A DNA stretch of 64,000 bases from Rhinopomastus cyanomelas. Its lineage: Eukaryota; Chordata; Aves; Bucerotiformes; Rhinopomastidae. A model generated the notes under the pieces. It saw only the letters and a list, made by a program, of their open reading frames with translations, had not been told where the DNA came from and searched no databases. The position numbers were made by a program, and so were the translations under genes. The stretch lies in assembly GCA_013400115.1 (NCBI GenBank), contig VXBP01010394.1, positions 62,001-126,000 of the forward strand, in the 5' to 3' direction. Positions 11,080 to 22,340 of the stretch are shown here, one piece after another (the stretch's first letter is position 1; every line of letters starts with the position of its first letter).

Positions 11080-13299
11080 GTAAGTATGATCTGATTTATG
11101 TTTCTGTTGTATGTTCCTTGTGATACAGATCTGCAAGTTTGTGTTTTGTCTGTAGTGAGAGGTTTAATTTTGGTGTTATTAGAACTGCTAGACAGTAAAG
11201 GTTCTTTGGGTGAAGTGTACTGTTTGCATGTGTGTAGTTGGAATTCAGGAGAGCATAAATACATTTTCTAACGTCATGTCATCCCCACGATGACTTCAAG
11301 GTCATGGCAACTCCTCATATCCAGTATAATCTAGATGTCCACAAAGAGAGATTCCATACTCTTGGCTAAAGATTAGCCTGTTGACATAATACAGATTGTC
11401 GTAATGCTTTGAGTTTTAAAAATTATCTTTCCAACTTAGTCTGGGCATTGCCAGGCAGACCAGCAACATTTTGGCTGCAGCCTCATCAGTCACAAACATG
11501 AAAAAATAGAGAGGTAAAGAATTTCTCATCTCCTTGAAACAAATAAATGACTATCAGGAGCCTGGTGTTATTTTCTGGTGAGGAAGAGACACAGGGTTGT
11601 GTTAGCCCAGTGACTGACTGTTTTTTAGAATACATTGAAAAAAAAGTTAAACAAAATGGAGGAGCAGCTGCCTGCACTGTTACTATTAAGAAAAGAATCA
11701 TCTGACTACTTCTGAAAGGAGCAGTCAAAAGCTGATTGAAATCACTGTAAGATGTGCATTGTGGTCAAACTGGTTTTAGGGCAGTTTTTTCATGCTTGAG
11801 TTTGTTCATGGAAGGCCAGACAATAAGACTTAGATTTTGGCTATTGAGGTTGTGGAGTTACTGAAGGATTGACTGAGAAGTTGTACCTCCATGTGGAGTT
11901 TTCATAATCATTTTAATACCTCTCCATGCAACCAACCAAACCACTTGGGCCCTGCAGTAAATTGTTCTTCCTGCAGAAATATAAAACACACAGTGGTGGA
12001 GAAGATAAATTTTTGAATTAGTTGGCTCTTTTAAAACGTAGGCTCTTTGTCAATGTCTGAAAGCAGAAAACTTGACAGTGTTTTGGAGACTTCATGAGCT
12101 TTGTGACAACCTGTTTATAAAAAACTATTCAAGTAAGTGAATGACATTGTTCTGGGGATTAAAAGCCTATACATAAATACAAATAACGATGAACTGTAGC
12201 TGTCTTTTGGAATCTGTCTGAAAAATCTGTGCTGGCCTTGTTTTTGCAATCTTTGTCATGACTTTCGAATGCACTAGTCCATATTTGTTGAATGGGCTTG
12301 CTGGGACTATTTTGATTCTATTGCCTATGTTCTTTGCACATTTTGAAGTGTTATGTCTTGAGGCTCCTATTGAGTATAAAGTGTGACCTGGCACTTACTT
12401 GCAGGTACCCTTATCTTGTCTCCAGAAGATACTGGTTGTATTTATGTCATAGGAGAGTTGCTTCATATGCATTGGTTGTCCAACAAAATGGTGAAGCCTT
12501 CAAGATAAAAATGTTTCTAGAGTTAACCTGTGTCCACGAGTACAAATTTCAGTTTGACTGCGTTGAAACTTGCTCTGCGGGTGGTCGTGTTGGTCACGTT
12601 GTACATGGCCATCACTGGGTGCCAAGGAACTTTGTGATGGTTGGTGGGGTCAAGGGAAGGTTGTGTGTTGTTCGTGTGTGTATCTGTCTCATGGAACCTT
12701 GCGCAAAGAAAGACGTGCAGGTGACTGAGGCTGTTCAATATCAGAGCATGTGCTTTTGAGTAGATTATGTACTCATGATACATTACAGTCTTTAACAGCA
12801 AGGGTAATAATTCTGTATAATGATTATAATAAACTTATGTAGAGTAGCATGATGAATAGTGACTCTGCCTTCCGTAATGCCTCCCAATGGGTGCTGTCGA
12901 ACCATTTGTCTGTATTCACTAACATCCATTTCAAGACTTGCTTACTGTTTAACAGTGCTTTAGATAGATCACTTTAGCACTGTTTGTCAGTTGAAACTTG
13001 CTTTTTCTTTTGAAGACACCAGTGTTTTATAAATGCAGTGTGTATTGTGAGTAAATACAGCTTAGTTTAGTGAACTGTTATGGTTCCAGATGCAGTTTGG
13101 TTGCATGAGAGTCACTGACTGGTTAAGGACAAGAGGTTTGCTGCCTCCTAGATTTGTACAAATAAGCTCACACATATATATTTTATTTTTTACTTGGAGG
13201 AGAAATAAAAGTATACAGTTAAGATGGTTATTTTATTATTTCAAATGTTATGGTCTTGGTTCTGCTGCTAGTAGATATGCCCCTGCTGATTGAGGTGGA
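11080..13299 (+). other. Start of the long SLIT3 intron, unique sequence
   Basis: The stretch begins with the strong donor GTAAGT at 11080. No further exon is recognised. A 141-codon + strand ORF at 12334-12759 has no recognisable domain and I treat it as chance. A G/T-rich patch lies around 12575-12690. No repeat is recognised before the CR1 at about 13.3 kb. Confidence 0.6.
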
Positions 13300-14071
13300 T
13301 GCCCTGGAGACAGAGGATGCAGAGAAAGCAGAGATACTCAACACCTTCTTTGCCTCAGTCTATACTTCTGGGGGCTGTCTCGATATTAAGCCCCAGACTG
13401 CTGAGAGTCCAGAGGAAGTTGAGGCAAGAGAGAAGCCTGCCTTGGTTGATGCGGACTGGGTTAGGGATAAGTTGAGCAAGCTGGATGTACACAAATCCAT
13501 GGGCCCAGACGGGATGCACCCACAAGTGCTAAGGGAGATGGCGGAAGTCATTGCTAAGCCACTCTCCACCACCTTTGCTAGGTCCTGGGGATCAGGAGAG
13601 GTGCCTAGGGACTGGAGGATAGCTAATGTTACCTCAATCTTTAAAAAGGGACAGAATGAAGATCCAGGTAACTACAGACCGGTCAGCCTCACCTCCATCC
13701 CAGGAAAGGTGATGGAACAATTTGTTCTAGAGTCTGTCTCCAGGCACATCAAGGACAGGAGGATCATTAGGGACAGCCAGCATGGCTTCACAAAGGGAAC
13801 TGACTGGGTACTGACATGTTGGAGAGCAGTGCAGGAGAAAGGGACNAGGTTCCACATCAACCTGAGAAGGAACTTCTTCCTAGTGAGGGTGATGGAGCAC
13901 TGGAATAGGCTGCCCAGGGTGGTTGTGGAGTCTCCTTCACTGGAGATATTCAAGACCTGCTTGGATGTGTTCCTGTGTGACTTGGTCTAGGTGATCCTGC
14001 TGTGTCAGGGGGATTGAACTAGATGATCTTTTGAGGTCCCTTCCAATCCCTAATGATTCTGTGATTCTGTG
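13300..14071 (+). mobile_element. CR1 LINE with partial reverse-transcriptase ORF and internal deletions
   Basis: This is the best-preserved sense CR1 in the window. Translation shows the N-terminal part of the CR1 ORF2 reverse transcriptase: a linker with HKSMGPDGMHP, then DWRIANVTSIFKKG, then DPGNYRPVSLTS, ending at SQHGFTKG near 13799. It then jumps to WVLTCWRAVQEKG (about 13806-13844) and jumps again to FHINLRRNFF, then EHWNRLP and the 3' end. So two internal blocks are missing, including the catalytic FADD segment. A single ambiguous base, n at 13846, sits exactly at the second junction. The frame stays open from 13250 to 13990, suggesting a fairly young copy. The 3' tail ends in two GATTCTGTG units (about 14054-14071). 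It lacks catalytic residues, so it cannot be active. Confidence 0.93.
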
Positions 14072-16840
14072 GAATTTCTGAGGAGTGAATTAGAAGTTCA
14101 ATATAGTTAAACTTTATTGGCAATTTCAACATTTATACACAATTTTTAGTATTATTCAAAAGTTTAAATAATATTGATTTCTATTTTAATTCTCTGTAGT
14201 ACTAGTGTGTTATTCCTGCTGCCATATTACCAAACTGCTGACTCCAGGCTGCTAAGCTATTCATCAGTGTTGTTAAATTTCTCTTTTCATCATTAGAGAA
14301 CTGATAAACTGGGAAGTTTGCAATTATGCAAGTTTGCTACAGCTCAAATGATGCAGAAATTTAAGAAGTAAATATTGCCATGTAATTTGCCCAAAACTTG
14401 GTTTTATTCATTGAAAATAGAGCTCACAGTGTTGTTGTCCACACAGCAAGCTCAAAGGAAACCAGCAGTGATCCTTAGTGCTCTCTGCAGCAGACATGCA
14501 CTGAACCAGAACAGCCTCACCTTTGTTCATGGAAGTACAAACTACTATTTAAAAAACTCCATAAAATTAAATGCAAACGTGACATTTTAAGCTGGACACC
14601 TTGATAAGAGTGTGAAAATTTGACATTTATTCACATTAGTAGAACTTGGTGGAGATGGAGTGACTAAGCTGCTTAAAGATGCAGGAATTTCATGTGCTGG
14701 AGGGTTTCAGGGAAGACCTGTTAATGTTTCGGGAATAGTTAAAGTCCAAAAACAAATGTAAAGACTTTCCTCAGTGTTCTCTTGGCTGGGTTGAAACCTG
14801 CCTGTGAGTTTACAGGAGGAACAAACTTTATTCTGTAGTTCAGTAGCAGCAGAACATCTTTGGTCTTTTTGGTGCTGGGAATTAAAATGTAGAACATGAA
14901 GTTTTCTTTTCAGTGATGTTCTTGAAAAGCTGAAGACTCAGCCTGCTTGGTGATGTTAGGTTCTTCTCTCATTTCATTTGTGTGCTGTTTAGTTGCTTTG
15001 GGCCAGCTGTGCTGTTGTCCGTGATGGGTTCCTGGTTTGCCACCACAGCGTACATCTGTTGGGCCACTGTGCTTCCATTGAACTGCTGTCTCTGATGACT
15101 AGTAAAATTGCATTTAGAATGCTGCTCAGCATATAACCACTTCCTTAATCACTTGAAGTCCAAGTACCTTTGCCTTTTTCTCCAAGCCTCCTCCAAAGCG
15201 CCAAACTACGGGATTTCCTTGTGTCTATTACGGTGCTGCCTACAGCTCATTGTTGCATCTGGTTAGTATTAGAAGCTGGACTGTATATGAAGGGGAATAA
15301 ACCTTAGATGGAATGTGAAACGTCCCACAAAATTAGTTTCTCATAAGGTTTTAAGCCTTTTCTTCTAGAAAAAGTGGCTTTGAGACTTGTGTGTTTTGTT
15401 TAGTTTAGATCAGAGTTTAAAATTTAAGCTGGATGGTGAATGAATCCCTGATTGGATTCTTTTCTGGAAAGGTCTCCCATTTCTCTATTGCCTTGATTTC
15501 CCAGGTTTTACACTTCTTATATGTTTTCTCTGGGATAAAACGTGATAAAACATTCAAAAACTAATTCAGACTGCTATCACTTTTATTGAGAAAATGGAGT
15601 AAAGGAAAAGGAGCTCTTAATAAATTAAGAATTAAAAGCAGAGGTTTTATTGTATAGTTTCATGTATTACTAACAGATAACTAACTCTGAAGGTGAAGGC
15701 AATGCTAACCTTAATACAAGTGATTAAGTGCGCAGAGAAAGTATAGCAAACCAAGTCAGGCAATTTTACAGCTATAAAAAGAGGTGTTGATTCCACAGGA
15801 ATTATTTTCCAATATCCGAAACAACTTGTAAAATCCATCAGCAAAGTTTGTAAACATAGCTTTGTGTGTGCTGAGATCGGGAGTTTCCTTTGCATGCACT
15901 GGTGGTGTATGAGGTGGTCAGAGTGTATCTGCTGTTCACTACAGGCCAAGTACAGTAGTGGTCCATGAGATTCTCAGGACTCTTTAAAAATAGAACAAAA
16001 GGGGAAACCCTCCTCCCAACTCTCCAATATGTAAGAATATGTTAGCTTCTTTGTTGACACTTCTATATCTCAAGCCAGCTGCTAGGATGGTAGGTAGGTT
16101 GACATAATGTTCCTGTGTGTGGGTGGAAACAAACCCTCTTGAAAGCCTCGCGGTGAGAATTAGTACCTTCACTGAATCTGTAGTCAGGGAACATTTGTTG
16201 GGTCTGTTCGCTTTAACCAAATGTCTTAATTGTCACTTAAGAAAAGAAACAAGGCTCTGGAAACGTAAAGGCACTGAAATCTAATACTAATTGTGTCAGA
16301 TTAGTGGAAGAATCCACTAAACTGTGAAATGAAGTACTTTACTTTTTTAGGGTGATATCATAATCTAGACTTGAGACTAAGACTAAACGTTGTTTGAGAG
16401 CACAGCGCTGGGATCCTGAACTTGGGGACAGCACTGGGGATTGGCTTGGATTCAGACCACCTTTTCATTCTCAGAAGGGTTAAACTCCGTAGTTATGGGT
16501 GTCTCACAGTTTTATTGTATTCACGTGTCATTATTTTCAAAGGAGATTAAAGCAGCAAGATCAACAGAGTGGAGATATTGTAGACAAAATACTTGTTTAA
16601 ATAAACCTGGTCAGTGCCTTGGTATCAGGAGTAGCCCAGGTATAAGATGTTGCTTGTTGTTAAGCTGGTGTAAGTATTTGCAGCACAATGAAATTAGTCA
16701 GTAAAGCTGGGATGACTTTATTTCTTGTAGAGTGGAGTAATTTGAAGGGTAATTATGATAGATGAGTGTTACTGGTGGGTAAGGACTTGTAACACACAGT
16801 AACATTCCATGAGTGGCCTTAAAAAGGGGCAGTTTTAACA
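14072..16840 (+). other. SLIT3 intron, unique sequence
   Basis: No gene, exon or known repeat is recognised. Short ORFs on both strands lack domains. The sequence is ordinary AT-rich intron. Confidence 0.6.
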
Positions 16841-17026
16841 GGATCACGGAAGGATTGAGGTTGGAAAGCACTGCTGGAAGTTGTCTTCTCCAACCAACCC
16901 CATGACCAAGCAGGGCCACCTTAGAGCAGAGTGGTGCTGATATCCTGTTGGATTTCACATTTCTCTAATAGTGGTTCCATAGCATCTGGGCAGCCTACAC
17001 TGGTGCTCAGTCACCCTCACAGTACA
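16841..17026 (-). mobile_element. CR1 LINE 3' fragment, antisense
   Basis: The + strand begins 'ggatcacggaaggattgagg' and continues 'ttggaaagcactgctgg', then 'ccaaccaaccccatgac', then 'aagcagggccacct', and ends 'gctcagtcaccctcacagta'. This is the antisense pattern of the CR1 3' UTR and the end of ORF2. Divergence is higher than in most copies here, and the middle has drifted. Confidence 0.8.
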
Positions 17027-17549
17027 AGCCAAAGCAGGAACCACTTTTGTTCCATACATGTGCGGTGCATTGTGCCAGAGACATGCTGGGTAATGACTGA
17101 TACTGAATATTAAAGAAAAACATTTTGCAATAAATATAAACAAAGCTTGGATGCTGTTGTTTGATTTCTTAGCTTGAGGTCATGCAACTTCAATCATGAA
17201 AACATACGACTTATTTGCAATAGTCTTATAGTTTCCTACTGCAGCTTGCATCCCTTAATTGTAAATGAGTGTTTGCCAGGGTAACATTAGTGACCGGTAG
17301 TCAGTGACTATCAGCAATTATGTCCTGCTTTTAAAAGTGCTACTCAGACATTAATTGGGTAATGCTTCACTGAAACAAGTCACTTCAGTGTTTGAAGAGA
17401 GATTACTGAAAAAAAAGTCAACCAGCAGAAAGGGGCTGCTTAGCTAACTGCTGGTATGATACAGGGCATCTTGAGCTCAACCCGCTACAACATGCTGGGT
17501 GTCCATCTTTTTGGTTAATAGTTGTCAGGAGTTATCTGGCATCTGTCCT
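17027..17549 (+). other. SLIT3 intron between two CR1 copies
   Basis: Unique sequence with no gene or exon seen. Confidence 0.55.
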
Positions 17550-18035
17550 CAACATAAGAAGGATGTAGAGCTCCTGGAATGTGTCCAGAGGAGAGCAACT
17601 CCAATGATCAGAAGGCTGGAGCCCCTCTATGAAGACAGGCTGAGCAAGTTGGGGTTGTTCAGCTGGGAGAAGAGGAGGCTCCATGGTGATGCTCTTGCAG
17701 CTTTCCAGTATCTGAAGGAGGCTACAAGAAAGCTAGGGGAGGGCTTTTCACACAGATGGTAGCAAGAGGACAAGGGGAAAGGGTTGCAGACTTGAAGAGG
17801 GGAGATTGAGGTTGGACATGAGGAATAAATTCTTTCCTGTGAGGGCGGTGAGACGCTGGAACAGGTTGCCCAGGGGAGTTGTGGGTGCCCCATTCCTGGA
17901 AGTGTTCAAGGCCAGACTGGACGTGGCCCTGAGCAACCTGATCTAGTGAAGGTGTCCCTGCTTATGCAGCAGGGTTGGAACTGGATGATCTTTAAAGTCC
18001 CTTCCAACCCTGGCCGTTCTATGAGTCTACGATCT
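17550..18035 (+). mobile_element. CR1 LINE 3' fragment, sense, about 490 bp
   Basis: This covers the C-terminal end of ORF2 and the 3' UTR. Conceptual translation gives DVELLECVQRRAT, then YEDRLSKLGLFSWEKRRL, then FQYLKEATRKLGEGF, with a stop after SHRW at 17760 where the intact element would stay open. The 3' part contains the usual 'ggttgcccaggggagttgtg', 'ggaagtgttcaaggccagac' and 'ggatgatctttaaagtccc' phrases, and ends in degenerate TTCTATGAG repeats. It is 5'-truncated and has the same orientation as SLIT3. Confidence 0.95.
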
Positions 18036-18840
18036 GCCTCAATACAGAACTGCTGCTTTTGTAAGGACTAAAGAGAATAATATGGGGAGTTTAAACTCTC
18101 ATTGATCTGCTGTCATTTATAATGAATTTCAAATTGTGTTTTATCTGATTATATTTCATTAACTTTTGTTATTTCAGGAAAAATGTATTTTTAAATAGAA
18201 TCATCTAAGCTTCCTTGTTCAGAATGAAACGAATGCACAGCAGTGGCTAACATGGTTAAGAAGTTATGTCACTGTAAAAGTCAAGTAAACATAAGATACT
18301 TCTAGGACCATCACTAATCATTGTCTGTTGTTTATTTAATTTTTTGTTACGATAGATTAGAACTAAGAAAGTGCTCATACACAGACACGTGCAAAACTTG
18401 CCAAATGCTTCTGAAGACTCTTTAGACAAAGTTTTATTATTTGTGCTCTTTTTAGTGCCTTCATTGCTCAGTTTTTCTGCTCAAGCTAAGTATTAAAACC
18501 ACATTCAGTCTCCCTAGAAATAATGATTTGTCCTCTAATTCATACTCCTTGAAGATGCTGCTGAGGACAATGTAGTACTGTGTGGCTATTTTAATGACAT
18601 TTATTGGACTCTGCAAACCTGTGTAATCTGTTTAATTGTTTATCATACTGGCTTCTAGTTTTCCCTTTCACTGTCTTCCATCTCTTTTCTTGATTCGCTT
18701 GCTTCTTTATGATTTTCACATTTGTGCAATGTGTATATTTGATCTGCTCAAGAGGTTTCATTAGCTGATTGCTTGTAAGTGTAACTGGAGCTGTTTTGTT
18801 ACTGCTTTACTGGTGAAACTGGCCTTGTTCAACATCACTA
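18036..18840 (+). other. SLIT3 intron, AT-rich unique sequence
   Basis: No gene, exon or repeat is recognised. Confidence 0.55.
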
Positions 18841-18948
18841 GAACCACAGAATGTTAGGGATTGGAAGGGACCTTGAAAGATCGTCTAGTCCAATCCGCCT
18901 GCCACAGCAGGATCACCTAGACCAAGTCACACAGGAACACATCCAGGT
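18841..18948 (-). mobile_element. CR1 LINE 3' tail, antisense
   Basis: The + strand runs 'accacagaatgttagggatt', then 'ggaagggaccttgaaagatc', then 'cctgccacagcaggatcacc', then 'tagaccaagtcacacaggaa'. It closely resembles the copy at 59869-59970 and the complement of the tail at 13930-14071, so these three likely belong to one CR1 subfamily. It is 5'-truncated to about 108 bp. Confidence 0.93.
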
Positions 18949-21367
18949 GAGCTGGGCTTCTAGAGTTACTGTTTGATACCATGTTCTGTTGTCACACATG
19001 GTGCTGGTACTCATTGTCCAGCCCCAGTAGGTCAGTGCCTCCTGGTTTGAGTTTGACAAGTGTAGTGTGTATCAGATTTTCCCAGTGACTGCTTTCCTTT
19101 CTGTGAGTGCATTTTTAGCTAAGATGTTTATTGTAGCTGGGAAGTTGTTTCCCATGTGTGTGTTGACAAGAATCTGCTACTGAAAGACTTACTAGAACTG
19201 TCACTTGTAAACCCTCCTCTCCAGCCTGGTCCTTCTGAAGCTCAAAGTACCAAATCATGACTCCTGATCCAGTTCAGTCTTTTATCTCCTGCACGTTGTT
19301 GGAAGCTGTGTTTGGAAAAGCAACCAGTTCATAAATTTTCCTGGTGTCCTCTTTATTGTTCTGTTTGTTCTCTTTCTAGAAAGAGATCTCTCAGATTGCT
19401 GGCTTGGAGCTCCATTATCGTTTCACATTAAAGCAGGATCCTGACAATTCAATTGTTACGCGAGTTTGAGTTATGGTGTTGCCATGACAAAATAGCATGG
19501 GCTTGTAACAGTGTGTTTTTGTGGTTTTATCCACATCCAATAATTGTCGTTTTACTGTGTATAGATCACAGCAGGTCTTTTTAGAAGACAGTAAATAATT
19601 ACAGTAAGTGTTTGCTGGTCTCTAGGGTGCACTTCTGGCTTGAGAAAGATGTGCATTAGGTCAGAGGCTTGTGCTGCCGATAGCTGGATGACATTTGCAC
19701 CATTTGTCAAGCAGAAGTCATTTTATATCTTCTCTTTGCCTCTGACTGTAAATAATGTATGGAGCAGTCTTTTAAAATACAAATACACCGGTGGTACATG
19801 GAGTATAAGGATTTTTTTCTGTCTAAATTGGTGCATAAGATTAATTTTTAAAAATATGAATAAAAGATGTTTATATTATTGTGAGAGCATATAACAAATG
19901 AAGACATGTCAAGGAGCCAAAAGGCTCCCTCCTTAATGCTACTTTTTCCCCTGGGTGAAATTGGTTATTTAAAGTTACTCTGTACAGATGTCTGGTTTCT
20001 CCTAGTAGGGGAAACAGGCACAGCTGGAGGAGAACAGGCACTCCGCACAAATTACCCTAGGTCTTTAGTGGTGGCTGTCTTCTAAGAAAATATCTGTTGC
20101 CAACTTCTGTGATCAGGTCACCTTATGACTAACCTGTTTAAGGCACTTTGTGGCAAATGATTATACATTTTCAGATGAAATACCCAACATGCAGATTAAG
20201 CCAAGTCTGCTTTGTTGTTTTACACTGTTAGGTGAGTAACTGCTGCCTTTCACTGTAGTTATGTATTCCTATGCTGTCAGAAAGGTGACCAGCTCTTCTG
20301 CTGGTGTTCAGCTTAAGAAATCGGGAGAAGGCTTCCATTTTGTGAGATTAATTTGCCACTAACTTATCTGGTAGCCTTAACCATGTTACTGGGTGTCGGT
20401 TTTCCTGAAAGTAGGGGTTTTAAAAGCACTCCCAAAAATAATCTAGTTTTAAATCACATTTTAGGGAAATAATATGTTAAAAATGATTATATTGCCATTG
20501 CCTGCTCAGAACAATCGTGCTCTGGTTTATTTCTCTAACAGCAGTGATAGGTTTGTAAACGTACTGAGTCCAGCCCAGGGCATTGGTACATCAACAGGAC
20601 TGTTGTAAGCAGTTTCTGGTGCTTCTTAAAGTTCTTAGTAGCAAAGAAAGGAGTATTGATGAAATTTGGTATGTAGTCACTTTATCCAGTATGACATCAA
20701 TTCCCATCAGAGTTCATTCTTCTTCCCCACAACCAGGATATTTGAGAGCGTCCTGGAGATACTTAGCAAAATGAGGCTTTTCTAAACTTCCACAGATGAT
20801 TTTGCTGCTTTAAGTGAGTTACAGCAAAGACAATTTGATCAGGACTCCATGGTTAGTCATCACCTAGATAGCTGGAGACATGGTTTCTGAGGGTGGTCAT
20901 GTAGGCTCTGCCAATTCTGAAATGGATCCTTTTGAACAGGCTTCAAGTCCTGTGTTTAGAGTGACAAGTTAAAAACTGGGGGGAAAAACACAGTGACTCA
21001 ACATCTTGTTATGATGGCTCTCACACGACTGAGAGCTATTACAGAGTTCTCAAAATACAATAATCGTGGGTGGGCTTTACTGGCTTACCATTTTCCTTTA
21101 TAAGTCTTCAGAACATGGGTCTTCTGCTTCTGCTAGCACCAGTTGTAGCTCCCTGCAGCATTGCATTCTGCTTCCTTTGGCTCCATTTGTGGTGATGGTG
21201 AGGTTGGGGAGGCCTTTCTTGTTGCTGCTGGACTCTGTAGAGTGGGTTTGTACGTCTGTTGAAGTAATGGGCTGCTTTGGCTAAACCTGACAGAGGATTG
21301 CATAGCTGGGCAGCCTGCAGACAGAGCAAAGTTTTATCTCCAAGTCTGTGGTTACTGTCTCTATTCC
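18949..21367 (+). other. SLIT3 intron, unique sequence
   Basis: No exon or gene is recognised. Several short ORFs have no domains. The sequence becomes more GC-rich near 21110-21240, with CTG/TGC-rich wording, but shows no repeat structure I can name. Confidence 0.55.
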
Positions 21368-22340
21368 AAGATCACTTAATCACTGAGGCTGGAAAAGACC
21401 TTGCACAGCACCTAACATCACCACATCAGCCAGACCAGGGCTATAAGAACCAGAGCCAATCTGTCCTTAAACATCTCCAGGGATTGGGACTCCACCGCTG
21501 CCCTGGGCAGTCCATTCCAGTGTCTGCTCACCCTTTCCTTGAAGAGGGGCTTCCTAACATTCAACCTAACCCTCTCCTAGCAGCTTCAGGCCCTGCCCTC
21601 TTGTCCTGTTGTGAGTTGGGAGAAGAACCTGACCCCCACCTGACTACAACCTCCCTTCAGGCAGCTGGAGAGAGTCTCCTCCAGGTAAACACCCCCAGCT
21701 CCTTCAGCCTCTCCTCATCAGACTTTCCCTCCAGTCCCTTCCTCAACCTCATTGCTTCTCTGGACCTGCTCCACTCTGTCAATCTCTTTCTTGAAGTGAG
21801 GGGCCCAGCACTGCCCCCAGTACTCGAGGGGAAGCCTTGCCACTGCTGAGACGGGGAAAATTATGTCCCTAGTCCTGCTGGCCACATTACTGCTGGTACA
21901 GGCCAGGATACCATTGGCCTTTTGTGCCACCTGGCCACCCTGCTGATTCCAGTTCGTCTGGTTGTCACCCTGTACTGCAAGGTCACTCTCTGCCAGGCTG
22001 CTCTCCAGTCACTCATCCCCCAGTCTGTAGCTGCAGGGGGTTATTGTGGTCAAAGTGTAGGACCCTGCCCTTGGCGCTGTTAAACCTCATCCCATTCGCC
22101 TCTGCCCATCGACCCAGCCTGTCCAGATCTCTCTGCAGCATCTTCCTCCCCTCCAGCATGTAGACACTCCCCTGCAACTTGGTGTCATCTGCAAATTTAC
22201 GAAGGGTAGACTTGATCTTATCCAGGTCATCAGTAAAGCTAGTGAATAGAACTGAGCCCAGTACTGATCCCTGGGGGACACCACTGGTCACTGGACATCA
22301 ACAGGATGCAGCACCAGTCACAACCACTCTCAGTGCCCAT
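21368..22340 (-). mobile_element. CR1 LINE, antisense, about 970 bp, with reverse-transcriptase remnant
   Basis: This is the longest CR1 piece here. On the - strand, translation from 22291 down to 22013 begins TSGVPQGSVLG (the RT motif before the catalytic loop), then FADDTKLQGS with the FADD catalytic box, then RDLDRLGRWAEANGMRFN. A second - strand block (21930 to 21718) reads AQKANGILACTSSNVASRTR, then LEYWGQCWAPHFKKE, in a different frame, so at least one frameshift separates them. The 3' tail is at the low-coordinate end ('agatcacttaatcactgagg' on +). The 5' end fades near 22340. It is inactive: the N-terminal RT and endonuclease regions are absent and the frame is broken. Confidence 0.95.

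Noticed and set aside
12575..12690. G/T-rich patch as a possible telomere-like or Z-DNA element
   Set aside because: There is no regular TTAGGG or long TG alternation; only irregular G/T wording.
12334..12759. A 141-codon + strand ORF as a possible gene
   Set aside because: No recognisable domain, no splice or promoter context, Cys/Val/Trp-rich composition typical of translated G/T-rich noncoding DNA, and within the length expected by chance.
21277..21849. A 190-codon + strand ORF
   Set aside because: From about 21368 on it is the antisense of the CR1 element on the - strand; its Ser/Pro/Leu-rich translation is an artefact of that.
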